A stretch of DNA of 64,000 nt from CAIWHR01 sp963836265 (GTDB taxonomy: Bacteria > Pseudomonadota > Gammaproteobacteria > Burkholderiales > Casimicrobiaceae): contig CAWIIO010000002.1 in assembly GCA_963836265.1 (NCBI GenBank), positions 186,001 through 250,000 of the forward strand, written 5' to 3'. Shown piece after piece: positions 1 through 9,101 of the stretch (within the stretch, counting starts at the first letter, position 1; each line of letters opens with the position of its first letter). The translations under genes and the position numbers were made by a program. Under the pieces are notes generated by a model, which saw nothing but the letters and a program-made list of their open reading frames with translations, ran no database searches and was not told where the DNA came from.

Positions 1-68
1 GTCTGACCCAGTCGGTCGCCTTCGTTCAATACCGATAGGATCAACGAGACAGGCGCCCCGTCGGCCAC

Positions 69-857
69 TTATTGCGGGGCGGCGGGATTGACGATATCGA
101 TATCGATCTGCTCGGGTCGCCATCTGGCATCGGGCGACGGCGTATTGATTCCACCGTCGATCTTGTAATGACCCCAGCCAGCCAGCCCGGGGAGGATCTC
201 GGCCCATTCCGGTCGGCCGACAAAGTAGGGTCGGGTCGCCGCATCGATCGTCAGGTGAAACGTCGCGAGCGTTTGGATCACCCTGGGCGCTACGCGCAGG
301 GCCAGCACGTCACCTTGGCGCAGATCGGCGATACCGAGGCGTTCGATGACCTCACGGGGGGAAGCACAGTACGCAATGTACTGGGCGTGATCGGTGACCG
401 CTACAGTTCCCGATGGGCGGAACCCGACGGCATCAAGCACGGTCTGCACCACCAGCGAGCCGTCGCGCACCAGGAAGGCCACCTCCTCCGAACCAGCCTT
501 GGCCACCGCCTCCAGCAGCGCCCGTTGAGTGGCGGCAAGGAGGCCTAGGTTGAGCCGATGCTGGGGACCCGCGATGACGGGGGCCAAGAGCGCCCGCGTG
601 CCGGCGCCGATCGCGGCCATCGCAATGGCCTCGGCTTCCTGCCCCCGGGCCCCGGCCGATGGCCACGGCAACGAGCGGGTGGCCAGTGCCGCCATCAACG
701 CGCCGGTGCGATGAAGTGGCAAGACGTGCTCGTCGTAGAGATATCCGATCGATGCACGACGCAGCAGCGACGAGATCTCGGGCCCGAGCTCCTCGACAGG
801 ATTCGAGTAATGGTTGACAGTCAGGCGCTCATTGGCGGTGTCGTGGATGCTGGTCAT
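69..857 (-). CDS. Hypothetical protein paired with a 2OG-Fe(II) oxygenase
   Basis: 262-residue protein that I do not recognise as a family. Its start is well supported: AAGGAG lies 7 bases before the ATG. It begins 24 bases after the stop of the leftward oxygenase gene, so the two are probably co-transcribed. The protein is soluble, with no signal peptide or membrane segment. Residues about 110-165 include DGSLVVQ and LDAVGFRPSG, which faintly recall the acyl-CoA-binding end of GNAT acetyltransferases. That resemblance is too weak for an assignment. The operon position suggests that it works with, or on the product of, the oxygenase; this is inference. Confidence 0.6.
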   Translation of the reverse strand: MTSIHDTANERLTVNHYSNPVEELGPEISSLLRRASIGYLYDEHVLPLHRTGALMAALATRSLPWPSAGARGQEAEAIAMAAIGAGTRALLAPVIAGPQHRLNLGLLAATQRALLEAVAKAGSEEVAFLVRDGSLVVQTVLDAVGFRPSGTVAVTDHAQYIAYCASPREVIERLGIADLRQGDVLALRVAPRVIQTLATFHLTIDAATRPYFVGRPEWAEILPGLAGWGHYKIDGGINTPSPDARWRPEQIDIDIVNPAAPQ

Positions 858-881
858 GGGAGCTCCTTGTTGGTATGCGAT

Positions 882-1559
882 TCAGAAGCGAAGATGCGCT
901 GACGGACTGAGGCGACTGGCAATGAGCCAGGCCACGACCGTGTAACGCGTGCCGCTGCGCACCCTCGTGACCTCGTGCACCAGGCCCGGGTCGAACAACG
1001 TAAGCATGCCCGCTCGAGCATGGATGGTGTGGGGGATCGTTGGACCGGAAATTTGAGGGACATAGACGACGAGGGCGCCACCGTCGAAGCCGTCGGGTGG
1101 CGCGTCAGAGTTGAGGAACAGCACGAGCGATGCCATTCGCCAGCGGATCTCGCGCGGATCGTCGTTGTTGGTCGAGCGATCACGATGGGGCCCGACGAAG
1201 CCACCCGTCCGATAGCGAAAGTAGTGGGCAGCGGAGATGACACCGGCGTCGCCGTGGTGAGCCGGCCAATGCGTTCGGGCAGCCCCCTCGATCAGCGCCA
1301 GCGCCCGAGCTCTCATCGGGCCCCGCGGCGTGCAACTGTCGCTGGTACGAACCGACGGCTCGTAATCGTCGTTGCCCGCCCGCAGGACCAGCGTCGGTTC
1401 CGGCGGGTACGCGATCATCTCGGCGACAAGTGCGTCGCAGTCGGCCGGAGAGAGCACGTCGGGGACGAGCATCGGCGCACTCCCCGTGCCTCGGTCGCGC
1501 ACCATCGAAGTGGTCTGAGCGGGTGACAGCAACATGATCTCGGAGCATTGGAACTGCAC
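882..1559 (-). CDS. 2OG-Fe(II) oxygenase (prolyl 4-hydroxylase-like)
   Basis: Predicted non-heme iron dioxygenase that would use 2-oxoglutarate and O2 to hydroxylate a substrate that cannot be named from sequence. Numbered from the upstream ATG at 1568, the iron facial triad is H128 and D130 (in GPHRDRS) and H198 (in GLVHEV). R208 (in GTRYTVVAW) is placed to bind the 2-oxoglutarate carboxylate. The ATG at 1568 directly abuts a GGAGG. A GTG nine bases further in, at 1559, has ideal spacing, so I chose that start. It is the first gene of a leftward pair with the unknown protein at 69-857. No signal peptide is seen, so it is cytoplasmic. Fold and chemistry are clear; the substrate is unknown. 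Confidence 0.85.
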   Translation of the reverse strand: MQFQCSEIMLLSPAQTTSMVRDRGTGSAPMLVPDVLSPADCDALVAEMIAYPPEPTLVLRAGNDDYEPSVRTSDSCTPRGPMRARALALIEGAARTHWPAHHGDAGVISAAHYFRYRTGGFVGPHRDRSTNNDDPREIRWRMASLVLFLNSDAPPDGFDGGALVVYVPQISGPTIPHTIHARAGMLTLFDPGLVHEVTRVRSGTRYTVVAWLIASRLSPSAHLRF

Positions 1560-1764
1560 AAAGACCATCCTCCATCAAAAACAATCTATTCCGCGACGGG
1601 AGATCAGTCAATCTTGCTTGGAATTGCGCCGAGTCCCTCGCGTTTTCCTTCGAAGCTTTCCCAACCGGTCCTATCGATCAGGAACGCCGCACTCGCCAGC
1701 CTACCAAGGGAGACTCCCGGCTCTGCCGGGGAGGCAGTAGAAATTTGACAATTGACGGGGTCCA

Positions 1765-2190
1765 TTAACGAAACTTGCAACCGTGAGCCACCAAATCGGG
1801 TCTTGAACTTACAGCCGCGGCAGCGGCCCCAAGCCGCTTTGAGCGGCTATCGCTTAAAGCCTCCGGCTCAGGCGCGGGCCGACTCACTAGCGGCACCCGA
1901 GTCAGGCAGCAAACTGCCCACTCTTCGTAGATCTCTGCGCTTGGCGACTTCCAGCGCAACACCCACATGTCTGGGCGCCGGGAAACCAGTTCTCCCTGCT
2001 CGCCACGGTCGCCCCTCAGTGCAAACCCATACTGTGCTTCGTTGGGCAAGCCGACAAATTCAATGAACGGGTTCCAATGAGACAGATACGCGTGTGCAGT
2101 GGCGAGAACCTCATCCAGATACCGATGCTCGTTGACTTGAAACTGGCAGCCCCTCGAGGTGGTAAGAATGGTGGTAAGGGCGAAATACAA
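1765..2190 (-). CDS. Hypothetical protein, weakly supported
   Basis: A 141-codon open frame with ordinary amino-acid composition in its first 90 residues, including aromatic and acidic stretches such as AHAYLSHWNPFIEF and SAEIYEEWAVC. The last 40 residues are low complexity. I recognise no family. It starts just before a tmRNA/tRNA-like 3' end, in a stretch that otherwise codes poorly. It could be an island gene, a decayed gene or chance. No strong ribosome-binding site is visible. Confidence 0.3.
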   Translation of the reverse strand: MYFALTTILTTSRGCQFQVNEHRYLDEVLATAHAYLSHWNPFIEFVGLPNEAQYGFALRGDRGEQGELVSRRPDMWVLRWKSPSAEIYEEWAVCCLTRVPLVSRPAPEPEALSDSRSKRLGAAAAAVSSRPDLVAHGCKFR

Positions 2191-2229
2191 CGGCCATGTA
2201 TAGAGCGTTAGCCCCGTGAACCTTGGATA

Positions 2230-2253
2230 GTTCGATTCTCGCCACCTCCACCA
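2230..2253 (+). other. 3' end of a tmRNA or tRNA-Ala-like gene (possible att remnant)
   Basis: The segment reads as a canonical T-loop (TTCGATT), the 3' half of the T-stem (CTCGC), a seven-base acceptor strand (CACCTCC), discriminator A and an encoded CCA. A U at position 70 of the acceptor would make the G3-U70 pair expected of tmRNA or tRNA-Ala. The upstream partner strands are absent: the bases just before (GGATA) do not pair with the T-stem. No 5' half was found, so this is a fragment. Such 3' ends are classical integrase attachment sites, which makes an island border the likeliest explanation. Confidence 0.5.
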
Positions 2254-2483
2254 TCCTTATCTATGCCTTGATTTACAAGGCGTTTTTCTGTAAATGGTAA
2301 CACCTTGACTCACTTCATCCCTTTTCCGAAGCGCATCGGGTGCGTGGCCACGGCGTATATGCCCTCGCCGTCCGGCGGTGACCATTTCTTGAAGAGCGGC
2401 CCGATGAAGATCAATGCCAACGGTCCCGGCAGGCCGCCTCTTTGACACCGACAGGAGCAACCATGCACGCCGCTCGAGCGGTG

Positions 2484-3560
2484 TCACCGCAGGGATCCCA
2501 AGGAATATAGACAATTGCCGGTGCCGTTAAACCCGACGAGCGAGTTGTTGCCGTAATAAATTATCCTGTACGAGATGGGGAAACCACAGCTCAACTGGTT
2601 TCCCACGTTCCTGTAAAAAACGTTGGCGTTCAGGAAGACGAAGCTGTCCGCCTCGGAGACGATGCCTGCCCCACTATTGCGGTGGAAGACGCTTTCGATC
2701 GCATAGGCTTCAACCCCGGCGCCGATAAACAGGCCGTTGCCGTGGTTGTCGTTGATCGTACTGCGGCTGACCGTGACGACTACGGAGCCCCCGCTGGCAT
2801 CGGCCCGGAACCCGTTCTGTCCGTTGTTGGACAGGACGCTGCGTTCGACCATCAGCGTGATCGTCGCGCCCGAAACGGAATCGGCGCCGATGCCGTCCCC
2901 GTCGTTGTGGGTGAAGATGCTGTCGGTGATCGTGGCCAGCGCGCCCAGGCTTCCCACGCTCGGGGTGAGGGACAGGCCGTTGCCCCCGTTGTGCTCGCTG
3001 TGGACGTGGTCGAGCACGAGGCGTCCAATGTCGGCAAAGACGTAGACGCCAGAACCGAGGTTGTCGCGGACGATGGTGTCCTGCACGATTAGCTCGGCGT
3101 CGGTCGCGGTGTCCGAGATGCCCGCGACGTGCATGCCCGAGACGATGCAGCTCTCGACCCGCACCCGCGCCGCCGCCAGCAGCGAGATGCCCCGGTCGCC
3201 CCCCTGGCTGTTGATCGATAACCCGCGCAGCACGACGATCGCGCCCGGTGCGTTGATGGTGACGCCGTCGCCGGTGAAGACGCTGATCCCGGCGTAGACG
3301 CCTGGAGGCGCGATCAGCGACACCGACTTGGTGATGGTCACCGGACCGTAGCCGCCGGAGTCGAGCGCGATGATCTCGCCGTTCGAGTTGGTGACGCCAA
3401 TGGCGGCGGCAAAGCCGCGGCAAGGCTTGACCAGCGAGCAGTTGAACGCGGTGTTGGTGTCCGCGCCGGTGGTCGCGACGAAGGTGCGTTGCGCGGCGGC
3501 GTGCGCCAGCGTGGCGGCAAGCAAGCCCAGCAAGAGTGTGACCGCGCGAACGATGGGCAT
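2484..3560 (-). CDS. Exported right-handed parallel beta-helix protein
   Basis: 358-residue secreted protein. It begins with a Sec signal peptide (MPIVRAVTLLLGLLAATLAHA, cleavage near residue 22). The rest is one long series of short beta-strand repeats rich in N, G, V and I, such as VRDNLGSGVYVFADIG and FTHNDGDGIGADSV. These are the coils of a right-handed parallel beta-helix of the pectate-lyase/NosD-like type. The early segment TFVATTGADTNTAFNCS resembles the N-terminal cap of such proteins. There is no clear polysaccharide-lyase catalytic signature, so binding of a polymer or a surface role is as likely as lyase activity. It stands alone, with no partner gene nearby. Confidence 0.75.
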   Translation of the reverse strand: MPIVRAVTLLLGLLAATLAHAAAQRTFVATTGADTNTAFNCSLVKPCRGFAAAIGVTNSNGEIIALDSGGYGPVTITKSVSLIAPPGVYAGISVFTGDGVTINAPGAIVVLRGLSINSQGGDRGISLLAAARVRVESCIVSGMHVAGISDTATDAELIVQDTIVRDNLGSGVYVFADIGRLVLDHVHSEHNGGNGLSLTPSVGSLGALATITDSIFTHNDGDGIGADSVSGATITLMVERSVLSNNGQNGFRADASGGSVVVTVSRSTINDNHGNGLFIGAGVEAYAIESVFHRNSGAGIVSEADSFVFLNANVFYRNVGNQLSCGFPISYRIIYYGNNSLVGFNGTGNCLYSLGSLR

Positions 3561-3649
3561 GGTTGCTCCCGTGGGTATTGAGGGTCAGCCCGTCGGGGCT
3601 CTCGTTACGGCTGTGCGCCTTGACATTCTCAAACGCGCCGGTCTCGATC

Positions 3650-4036
3650 TCACGAATCGCCCGGGCGCCTTTGCGGTCGACGCAACCGAGAGGCGGCCAT
3701 GATCGCGAGCCGGGTTTGTCGCATATGCGCAGCGATTGCCTCGGCCAATCGGGCCATAGCGCCTCGCTTCGGACTGGAAGCTGGAAGAGGCAGACGCTCG
3801 ATTCTTTCGACGAGTTCTTGGGGCAGTGGAATAGCCGACTCAAGAACCATGCGACGCCGCGCCTGCGAGGTCGACAGTGCGCCGCAGTTGAAGCGGAACC
3901 ACGTGAGTGCGTCGATAAGCTCGCCTTGCCTGTCGACGAAATCTGCGACCCAAAGGGACTGGTCGCGCAGGAAGATCGCCACTTCGCGGCGCTCGCTTCG
4001 ACGCAGAATCTGTCCCTGAATGGGATGGTCATGCAT
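3650..4036 (-). CDS. Conserved-looking hypothetical protein
   Basis: 128-residue soluble protein of unknown function. A ribosome-binding site (AAAAAGGATC) stands at good spacing before the ATG. The first 60 residues read like a compact beta-rich fold (EVAIFLRDQSLWVADFVD, then DALTWFRFNCG). The C-terminal third is basic and helical (MRQTRLAIMAASRLRRPQRR). It lies about 90 bases upstream of the beta-helix gene on the same strand and could share its transcript. I do not recognise a family. Confidence 0.55.
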   Translation of the reverse strand: MHDHPIQGQILRRSERREVAIFLRDQSLWVADFVDRQGELIDALTWFRFNCGALSTSQARRRMVLESAIPLPQELVERIERLPLPASSPKRGAMARLAEAIAAHMRQTRLAIMAASRLRRPQRRPGDS

Positions 4037-4283
4037 TGCTGATCCTTTTTAGGATGACGATCATGGCATCGATGCCGGCCGTTGCATCTTCAGGCGTGCC
4101 TTGGGCGCGTATTTTGGGGCTGATGGTTTTTGCTATGCTCGGTTGATGGAATCGATCTTCCCGCGGGTCTGCCGTTCGCGTCCTTAAGAAACTCTAAAAG
4201 ATCGACAAGAAGCGAAGTGTTCGGTGAATCCGAGATGCGGGCGTGGTTCGACGAGCGTCGGATTTCAGTCGGAGTGCCTTGGC

Positions 4284-6809
4284 GTGAGCACCATTTACGA
4301 AATCGGCCCGTTCCGCCTTGATTCCGAGGCGGGCGTCCTCACCCGCGCCGGGCTGCCCACGACGCTGGGAGGGCGTGCCGTCGCGGTGCTGACTGCGCTG
4401 GTCGGTCAGCCCAACGAATTCATTCGAAAAGAATCGATTCTGAATGCAGCGTGGCCGGGAGTCGTCGTCGAAGAAGCCAATCTCGCGGTGCAGATCTCGT
4501 CGATCCGGCGAGTGCTCGCTGAAGCGCCAGGGGGCGAGCATTGGGTCGAGACGCTGGCAAGGCGGGGTTATCGGTTTATCGGGCCGGTCACCGCGATTGA
4601 CGGTGAAGTCGCGCGCGGCGGAACGCGCCGCGGCGTGCTGTCGAACATCCCTGAGCCTCTGACATCGTTCATTGGCCGTGAACGGGAAGTGGTCGAGATC
4701 AAGCGATTGTTGGCGGGCACGCGCTTGCTTACGCTCGTGGGTGTTGGGGGCATCGGGAAGACGAAGCTTGCGTTGCAGGTCGCCGCGGAGGTTACCGCGG
4801 CCTATCGCGATGGCGCCTGGATCGTGGACCTGGCGCCGCTGGCCGACCCGGCGTTGGTCCCTAGCGCGGTGGCGCAGGTGCTGGGTCTGAACGAGGCGGT
4901 CGGAAAGGCTCCTGTCGAGACAATCTGCCGCCAGGTCCAAGAGCGCCAGTTGCTCCTGCTGCTCGACAACTGCGAGCATGTGGTGGAGGCGCTGGCGAAG
5001 TTGGCCGACGCTCTGCTCTGCGGCGCCGCGGAACTGACGATCATCGCCACCAGTCGCGAGCCGTTGCGCGTGGCCGGTGAGCAGACCTATCCGCTCGCTA
5101 CGCTGTCGTTGCCCGACCCTGCGGCAAACCTCGAGAGCGTGGCGCGCTCAGAAGCGGTGCAGCTCTTTGTCGAGCGAGCCCGGGAGCAACTGCCCGAGTT
5201 CGCACTGACCGCGGCACGTGCCCGCGCGGTCGCGGAGTTATGCATCCACCTCGATGGCATTCCTCTCGCGCTGGAATTGGCGGCTGCCCGCATACGGACG
5301 TTATCGATCGAGCAGATCAACGCGCGTCTGGATGATCGCTTCAAGCTGCTCACAAAAGGGCCTGGCAACGCGCCGCCGCGCCAGAAAACCTTGCGCGCGA
5401 CGCTCGACTGGAGCTACGACCTGCTTGCCGAGCAGGAGCGCGTGGTGCTGCGCCGGTTGGGGGTCTTCGCGGGCGGATTCGGTCTCGAAGCGGTGTCCGC
5501 AGTCGCGTCAGCGGAAGCGGAATTCGCGGTGATCGACCTCCTTTCGCAACTCGTCGCGCGCTCGTTGATCGTCGCCAACACGACCGATTCGGGCGCTCGC
5601 TATCGCCTGCTCGAGACGACCCGTGCCTATGCGCTGGAGAAGCTTGCGGAGGCCGGCGAGACCGACGCAATCAAGCAAAGACACGCGCAATACTTCCGCG
5701 GCTTGTTCGATAGCGCGTTCGCCGACTGGCTGCGCATGCCCGACGCGGAGTGGCGCGCCATCTATCTGCCGGAACTCGACAACGTCCGCTGGGCGCTCGA
5801 CTGGGCACTTCGCGCTGGGGGCGACGCCGCGCTCGGAATTGCGCTGGCCGGCGCCTCGCGGGCGATGTGGACGACACTCGGCCTCTTTGGGGAGGGGCGA
5901 CAGTGGATCGAGTTCGCCATCGGACGGATCGATTCGCACACGCGGGAATGGGATGAGGCGCGGCTGTGGCTATCGCTTGGGGCCCTCGTGGAAAACCAGT
6001 CGCCCGCGCAGTCGGTGGCGAATCTCGAGAGAGCAATCGGCCTCTACCGGAGACTGGGCGACACGCGGGCGCTCAGCTACGCGCTGGTGCTGATCGCCCG
6101 CCCGCTGGCGTTTACGCGCCGCTTCGAACCGTCTTCGCTCGCTCTTGCCGAAGCGTCCTCACTGCTCGAAGGTTCCGCGCCGCCGAAGCTGCGCGGCTTC
6201 TTTCTCACCCATTCCGGTCATTTGAAAGTTTCGACCGGGGACCTTGTCGGTGCCCGGATGGATTTTGAAAGAGCATTGCCGCTCTTCGTCGAAAGCGGAG
6301 CCGAATTCGCCGCGCGTGCACTCCTGGCGATATTGGCCGATTTGACATGGGCGCTGGGCGACCTGGACGCCGCGGTGGACGGATTTGGCGAAGTGGTCGC
6401 GATGATGCGCAGTCCGGCCATCACCCGAAAGATCTCGCTCGGATATGCTCTCACCAACCTCGCGGGCGTGCTTACCGAACGCGGCGAGCTCGACGACGCC
6501 CTGGCGGCTGCGCGCGAGGGGTTGCCCTTGCTGACACAAGGCGGAGGCCTCGCCTGGAGGTTCATGGACCACCTCGCGCTGAGGGGCGCGCTGGCGGGCA
6601 AATTCGCGAACGCCGCGCGCCTCGCCGGCTTTGCCGACGCGATACGGACCGCAAACGAAGCCGGGCGCGAGCCCAATGAAGCGCGCGCCCATTCGCGGCT
6701 GCACGCGCTGCTCCGCGAGAAGCTCCCCCCTCACCAACTCGAACGGCTGCTCGCGGACGGTGCCAACCTCAGCGAAGACGCAGCTTGTCGCCTCGCCTTG
6801 GAGGAGTAG
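4284..6809 (+). CDS. Winged-helix / NB-ARC ATPase / TPR transcriptional regulator
   Basis: A multidomain signal-integrating regulator of about 841 residues. The first 100 residues form an OmpR/CadC-type winged helix (ending LARRGYRFIGPV) that should bind DNA. A STAND-class ATPase follows, with Walker A GVGGIGKTK, Walker B LLLLLDNCEH and the GIPLALELAAARI motif of NB-ARC proteins. The C-terminal half is helical and TPR-like, a probable ligand or protein sensor. An upstream ATG at 4224 is open. The GTG at 4284 is preceded by GGAG at nine bases and starts directly at the winged helix, so I chose it. The gene stands alone between leftward and rightward neighbours, so its target is not evident. 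Confidence 0.85.
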   Translation: MSTIYEIGPFRLDSEAGVLTRAGLPTTLGGRAVAVLTALVGQPNEFIRKESILNAAWPGVVVEEANLAVQISSIRRVLAEAPGGEHWVETLARRGYRFIGPVTAIDGEVARGGTRRGVLSNIPEPLTSFIGREREVVEIKRLLAGTRLLTLVGVGGIGKTKLALQVAAEVTAAYRDGAWIVDLAPLADPALVPSAVAQVLGLNEAVGKAPVETICRQVQERQLLLLLDNCEHVVEALAKLADALLCGAAELTIIATSREPLRVAGEQTYPLATLSLPDPAANLESVARSEAVQLFVERAREQLPEFALTAARARAVAELCIHLDGIPLALELAAARIRTLSIEQINARLDDRFKLLTKGPGNAPPRQKTLRATLDWSYDLLAEQERVVLRRLGVFAGGFGLEAVSAVASAEAEFAVIDLLSQLVARSLIVANTTDSGARYRLLETTRAYALEKLAEAGETDAIKQRHAQYFRGLFDSAFADWLRMPDAEWRAIYLPELDNVRWALDWALRAGGDAALGIALAGASRAMWTTLGLFGEGRQWIEFAIGRIDSHTREWDEARLWLSLGALVENQSPAQSVANLERAIGLYRRLGDTRALSYALVLIARPLAFTRRFEPSSLALAEASSLLEGSAPPKLRGFFLTHSGHLKVSTGDLVGARMDFERALPLFVESGAEFAARALLAILADLTWALGDLDAAVDGFGEVVAMMRSPAITRKISLGYALTNLAGVLTERGELDDALAAAREGLPLLTQGGGLAWRFMDHLALRGALAGKFANAARLAGFADAIRTANEAGREPNEARAHSRLHALLREKLPPHQLERLLADGANLSEDAACRLALEE

Positions 6810-7062
6810 AGGCATGAAGGAGAAAGTGTGCTGCGACGCGCAACCGACTGACCTTCGGGTGCGCGAGGCGCCGTCTCTATCTGCGCTGCAGGCGGGAGTT
6901 CGAGGCCGTGGCGGGCGGTTGCCGCAGTGACGAGCGTACTGAGCACGCCCTCATCGCGAATTCCGGTCTTCGGTTGGCGTTGTTCGCCGCGGATGCGCAG
7001 GCTTCGTGGCGGGGCCGGTCGGCGTCACAAACGGCGCGCTGCGGCAACGGAATCGCCCGTGC

Positions 7063-7428
7063 TCAGTCCGCGTCGTCCTCAGCCTCGGCGCGCGCGTCGC
7101 GGACGCTCGGGGCGGCCGGGTAGCGGCCCTCGAAGAAGTCGCGCAACATCATCAACTCGCTTTGCACGTGACCGGGGAAGCCGCGGCGGCCGCCGCGCCG
7201 GTCATGCAGGAGCGAATCCAGGTACACCGCAAAGTTCGGCGCATCCGGCCAAGTGCGGGCAAGGACGTTGGCGATGCGGGGGAATTCGTCGAGGAGCGAC
7301 AGCGGCCGGATATCGGGAGGCAGCCGCGCGACCCATCTCCAGGTTGCGGGCAACGCGAAATTGAGTGGCTGCGCCCGCCGCAGGTGCTTGGGATCCAGCT
7401 GCAGCTGTCCGTCGCCATCGGTTCCCAT
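7063..7428 (-). CDS. Conserved hypothetical protein
   Basis: 121-residue protein with no signal peptide or membrane helix. The central stretch (TWRWVARLPPDIRPLSLLDE, then FPRIANVLARTWPDAPNF) has balanced, gene-like composition and ends in a charged acidic tail (ARAEAEDDAD). A strong purine tract (GGGGGAGGGGG) precedes both a GTG at 7434 and an ATG at 7428; spacing from GGGAGG favours the ATG. I recognise no named domain. The neighbouring pyrophosphatase-like gene is on the same strand, but about 210 bases separate them. Confidence 0.6.
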   Translation of the reverse strand: MGTDGDGQLQLDPKHLRRAQPLNFALPATWRWVARLPPDIRPLSLLDEFPRIANVLARTWPDAPNFAVYLDSLLHDRRGGRRGFPGHVQSELMMLRDFFEGRYPAAPSVRDARAEAEDDAD

Positions 7429-7641
7429 GTTCACCCCCTCCCCCGAAGAGTGCCAAGACGCCCGGCTGCGCGGCGCGCATGTTCCACCTCCCCCACGGAT
7501 ATTGCGCGTCGACCCGGAAGGGCCTCAGTCTACCGCCAAATCATTGCGCTCGCCCTGCGCGACGATGGCGGGCGCCCTGTCCGCTCGCCGCGGGCTTAGT
7601 AGCTTGGCGGTGCCGGCGTCGCCGGGCAGAAGATTCGCCGG

Positions 7642-8154
7642 TCAGAACTTGACCCGCGGCCCCTCCCACGCATCGCTGCGCGGCTGGGCGCGGGCGAGCG
7701 CCTGAGCCGCCTCACACCATCCGTCACACGCGTTGCGCCCGGGGCGGCGCCGCCACGCATTGAGCAGACCCTTGCACGTTGCGTAGAAGCGAAAGAATCG
7801 CAGCACCCGGCGGCGCTCCGTTGCGGTTACCGGCCGGTCGCTACAGATGAGCTTGTCATCACTCATCCCGCGATCGGCCAGGATCACGGCTCCCCACGCC
7901 TTGATCCGAAGCTTCGTGCCGAGCGGCAGGCGTGGTCCAAGCACCAGTGCATCGAGGAGATCGCCTTCCAGCCCCACGTAACGTGGCACCGAGCCGTAGT
8001 TGAACGGGCAGGGTAGCGGCGAGATGAAATCCAAGTGCCCGGTGGACCCGCGCTTGAGAAAACTGCCACGCGGCACTTCGATGACGACGTCCACCTCCGG
8101 CGCGGGGAGCGCGGCCTCGCGCCGACGAGATGGGCTGTCGGGTGCAGCGGTCAC
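7642..8154 (-). CDS. Inorganic pyrophosphatase family protein, atypical
   Basis: Predicted class I (Mg-dependent) inorganic diphosphatase fold of about 170 residues, close to the usual 175. Family motifs are visible: VVIEVPRGSF at the N-terminus, PFNYGSVP, the metal-binding EGDLLDALVLGP and DRGMSDDKLI. The canonical first aspartate of the DGDPLD motif is a glutamate here and the proline is a leucine, so activity may be altered. The open frame extends upstream to 8334, but that part is basic low complexity. The GTG at 8154 follows AAGGAG and begins at the conserved domain, so I prefer it. Either a divergent pyrophosphatase or a relative with another phosphate substrate is possible. Confidence 0.72.
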   Translation of the reverse strand: MTAAPDSPSRRREAALPAPEVDVVIEVPRGSFLKRGSTGHLDFISPLPCPFNYGSVPRYVGLEGDLLDALVLGPRLPLGTKLRIKAWGAVILADRGMSDDKLICSDRPVTATERRRVLRFFRFYATCKGLLNAWRRRPGRNACDGWCEAAQALARAQPRSDAWEGPRVKF

Positions 8155-8474
8155 AGGCGGGAGCCTACTCCTTCTCGAAACGGTTTCCGGCGAGGATTTC
8201 GCGCCGCCCGGGGGGCCGGATCGGGATCGTTTGCGCTGCATTGCCGCGCCTGAGCCGCGACTTCCGGGCGCTCGGATACCTTTCCAGGGCGCGTGTGCAT
8301 CACAGGATGTCATCGAGGCACCCTGGTTGTGCATGTCGAGCGACTTTACGCTTCCCTCTTTTCAACGCTTTGATGCCTGGCCAAGTCATTGAAGGAGTGC
8401 GAGTTATTCGAGCCGGAATGCATCTTGCTGCAGATAACCAAAAAAGGTTCGTATGGCACAAACCCGAGGCAGCC

Positions 8475-8642
8475 ATGAAATCGATCCTCGATCGTTCCTT
8501 TCGTTACACGAGAAGCATTGATACCGACCTTCGCAAGACGTTCGCCAGAATTCGACGCCAGCAGCGGCAGCAAGCGCGAATCGACGGCGAAATTCCGACG
8601 AAGGTATTTCCGATAAAATCGAAACAGGCCGCTGCGTCGTGA
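8475..8642 (+). CDS. Small basic hypothetical protein
   Basis: A 55-residue open frame starting MKSILDRSFRYTRSIDTD and continuing with a strongly basic helix (ARIRRQQRQQARID). A short purine tract (GAGGCAG) precedes the ATG. It occupies a gap between a leftward and a rightward gene. No family is recognised. It is kept because start, RBS and composition agree, but it may be spurious. Confidence 0.35.
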   Translation: MKSILDRSFRYTRSIDTDLRKTFARIRRQQRQQARIDGEIPTKVFPIKSKQAAAS

Positions 8643-9101
8643 TTCCGTCGGCGCGCGCTCATGGCGACGATCCCCGGCGTCGGCCGGCCACGGCGGCTTG
8701 CCTCCCGCTCGAGGTCGTCAGAAAATCGATAAGGACGCGACCTCGTGGGTAACGATGCTTCCAGGCCTCCGCGTCTCCGGCAGTTCAATGCCGCCGACTT
8801 GGCACGCTTGAGTTCGTCCAGGCAGTTGACGCTCCTCGTCATTCGCCGGGCACAAATGAGCAGCCGCAAGGCGGTTGCCGCAGCCGCCCAATGGAGAAGG
8901 CGGCGCGGCGACTTGTAGAGATTCCAAACGATTCTCGTCCTGGCAGGTCGTTGCCACGGCGCCGTTGCGATCCCCGGGGGCGGGTCCGATCGAAGGGGGC
9001 CGGCACACTGCCCGCGATTGACCCCTGGCCAATCGACTTGTTCGTCGACGCCCACCCCTGTTCCGAGCCCGCGAATCGTCGACGAGCGGTGAAACATTGC
9101 G
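8643..9101. other. Non-coding or degenerate gap
   Basis: About 460 bases before the Sir2 gene. Open frames here on the minus strand are arginine- and cysteine-rich, without ribosome-binding sites, and look like chance frames of GC-rich DNA. I see no RNA gene, repeat or terminator. Confidence 0.4.

Larger units (their letters stand above)
1560..2483. other. Poorly coding junction region
   Basis: Between the oxygenase gene and the beta-helix gene lie about 920 bases that hold only a doubtful leftward frame (1765-2190) and a tmRNA/tRNA-like 3' end (2230-2253). An imperfect GC hairpin sits near 1711-1730 (CTCCCGGC, TCT, GCCGGGGAG). I see no integrase, transposase or convincing promoter here. Together these look like a degenerate insertion junction, which is inference. 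Confidence 0.4.

Noticed and set aside
1700..1760. Possible insertion-sequence end
   Set aside because: An imperfect hairpin followed by AT-rich bases recalls some IS ends, but I could not find a transposase, a matching second end or a target duplication.
2257..2514. 85-codon leftward open frame
   Set aside because: It overlaps the end of the beta-helix gene, is arginine-rich, lacks a ribosome-binding site and matches nothing I know.
6814..6930. 38-codon rightward frame after the NB-ARC regulator
   Set aside because: Composition is random-looking and no family or conserved motif is visible; the gap 6810-7062 is better left as intergenic.
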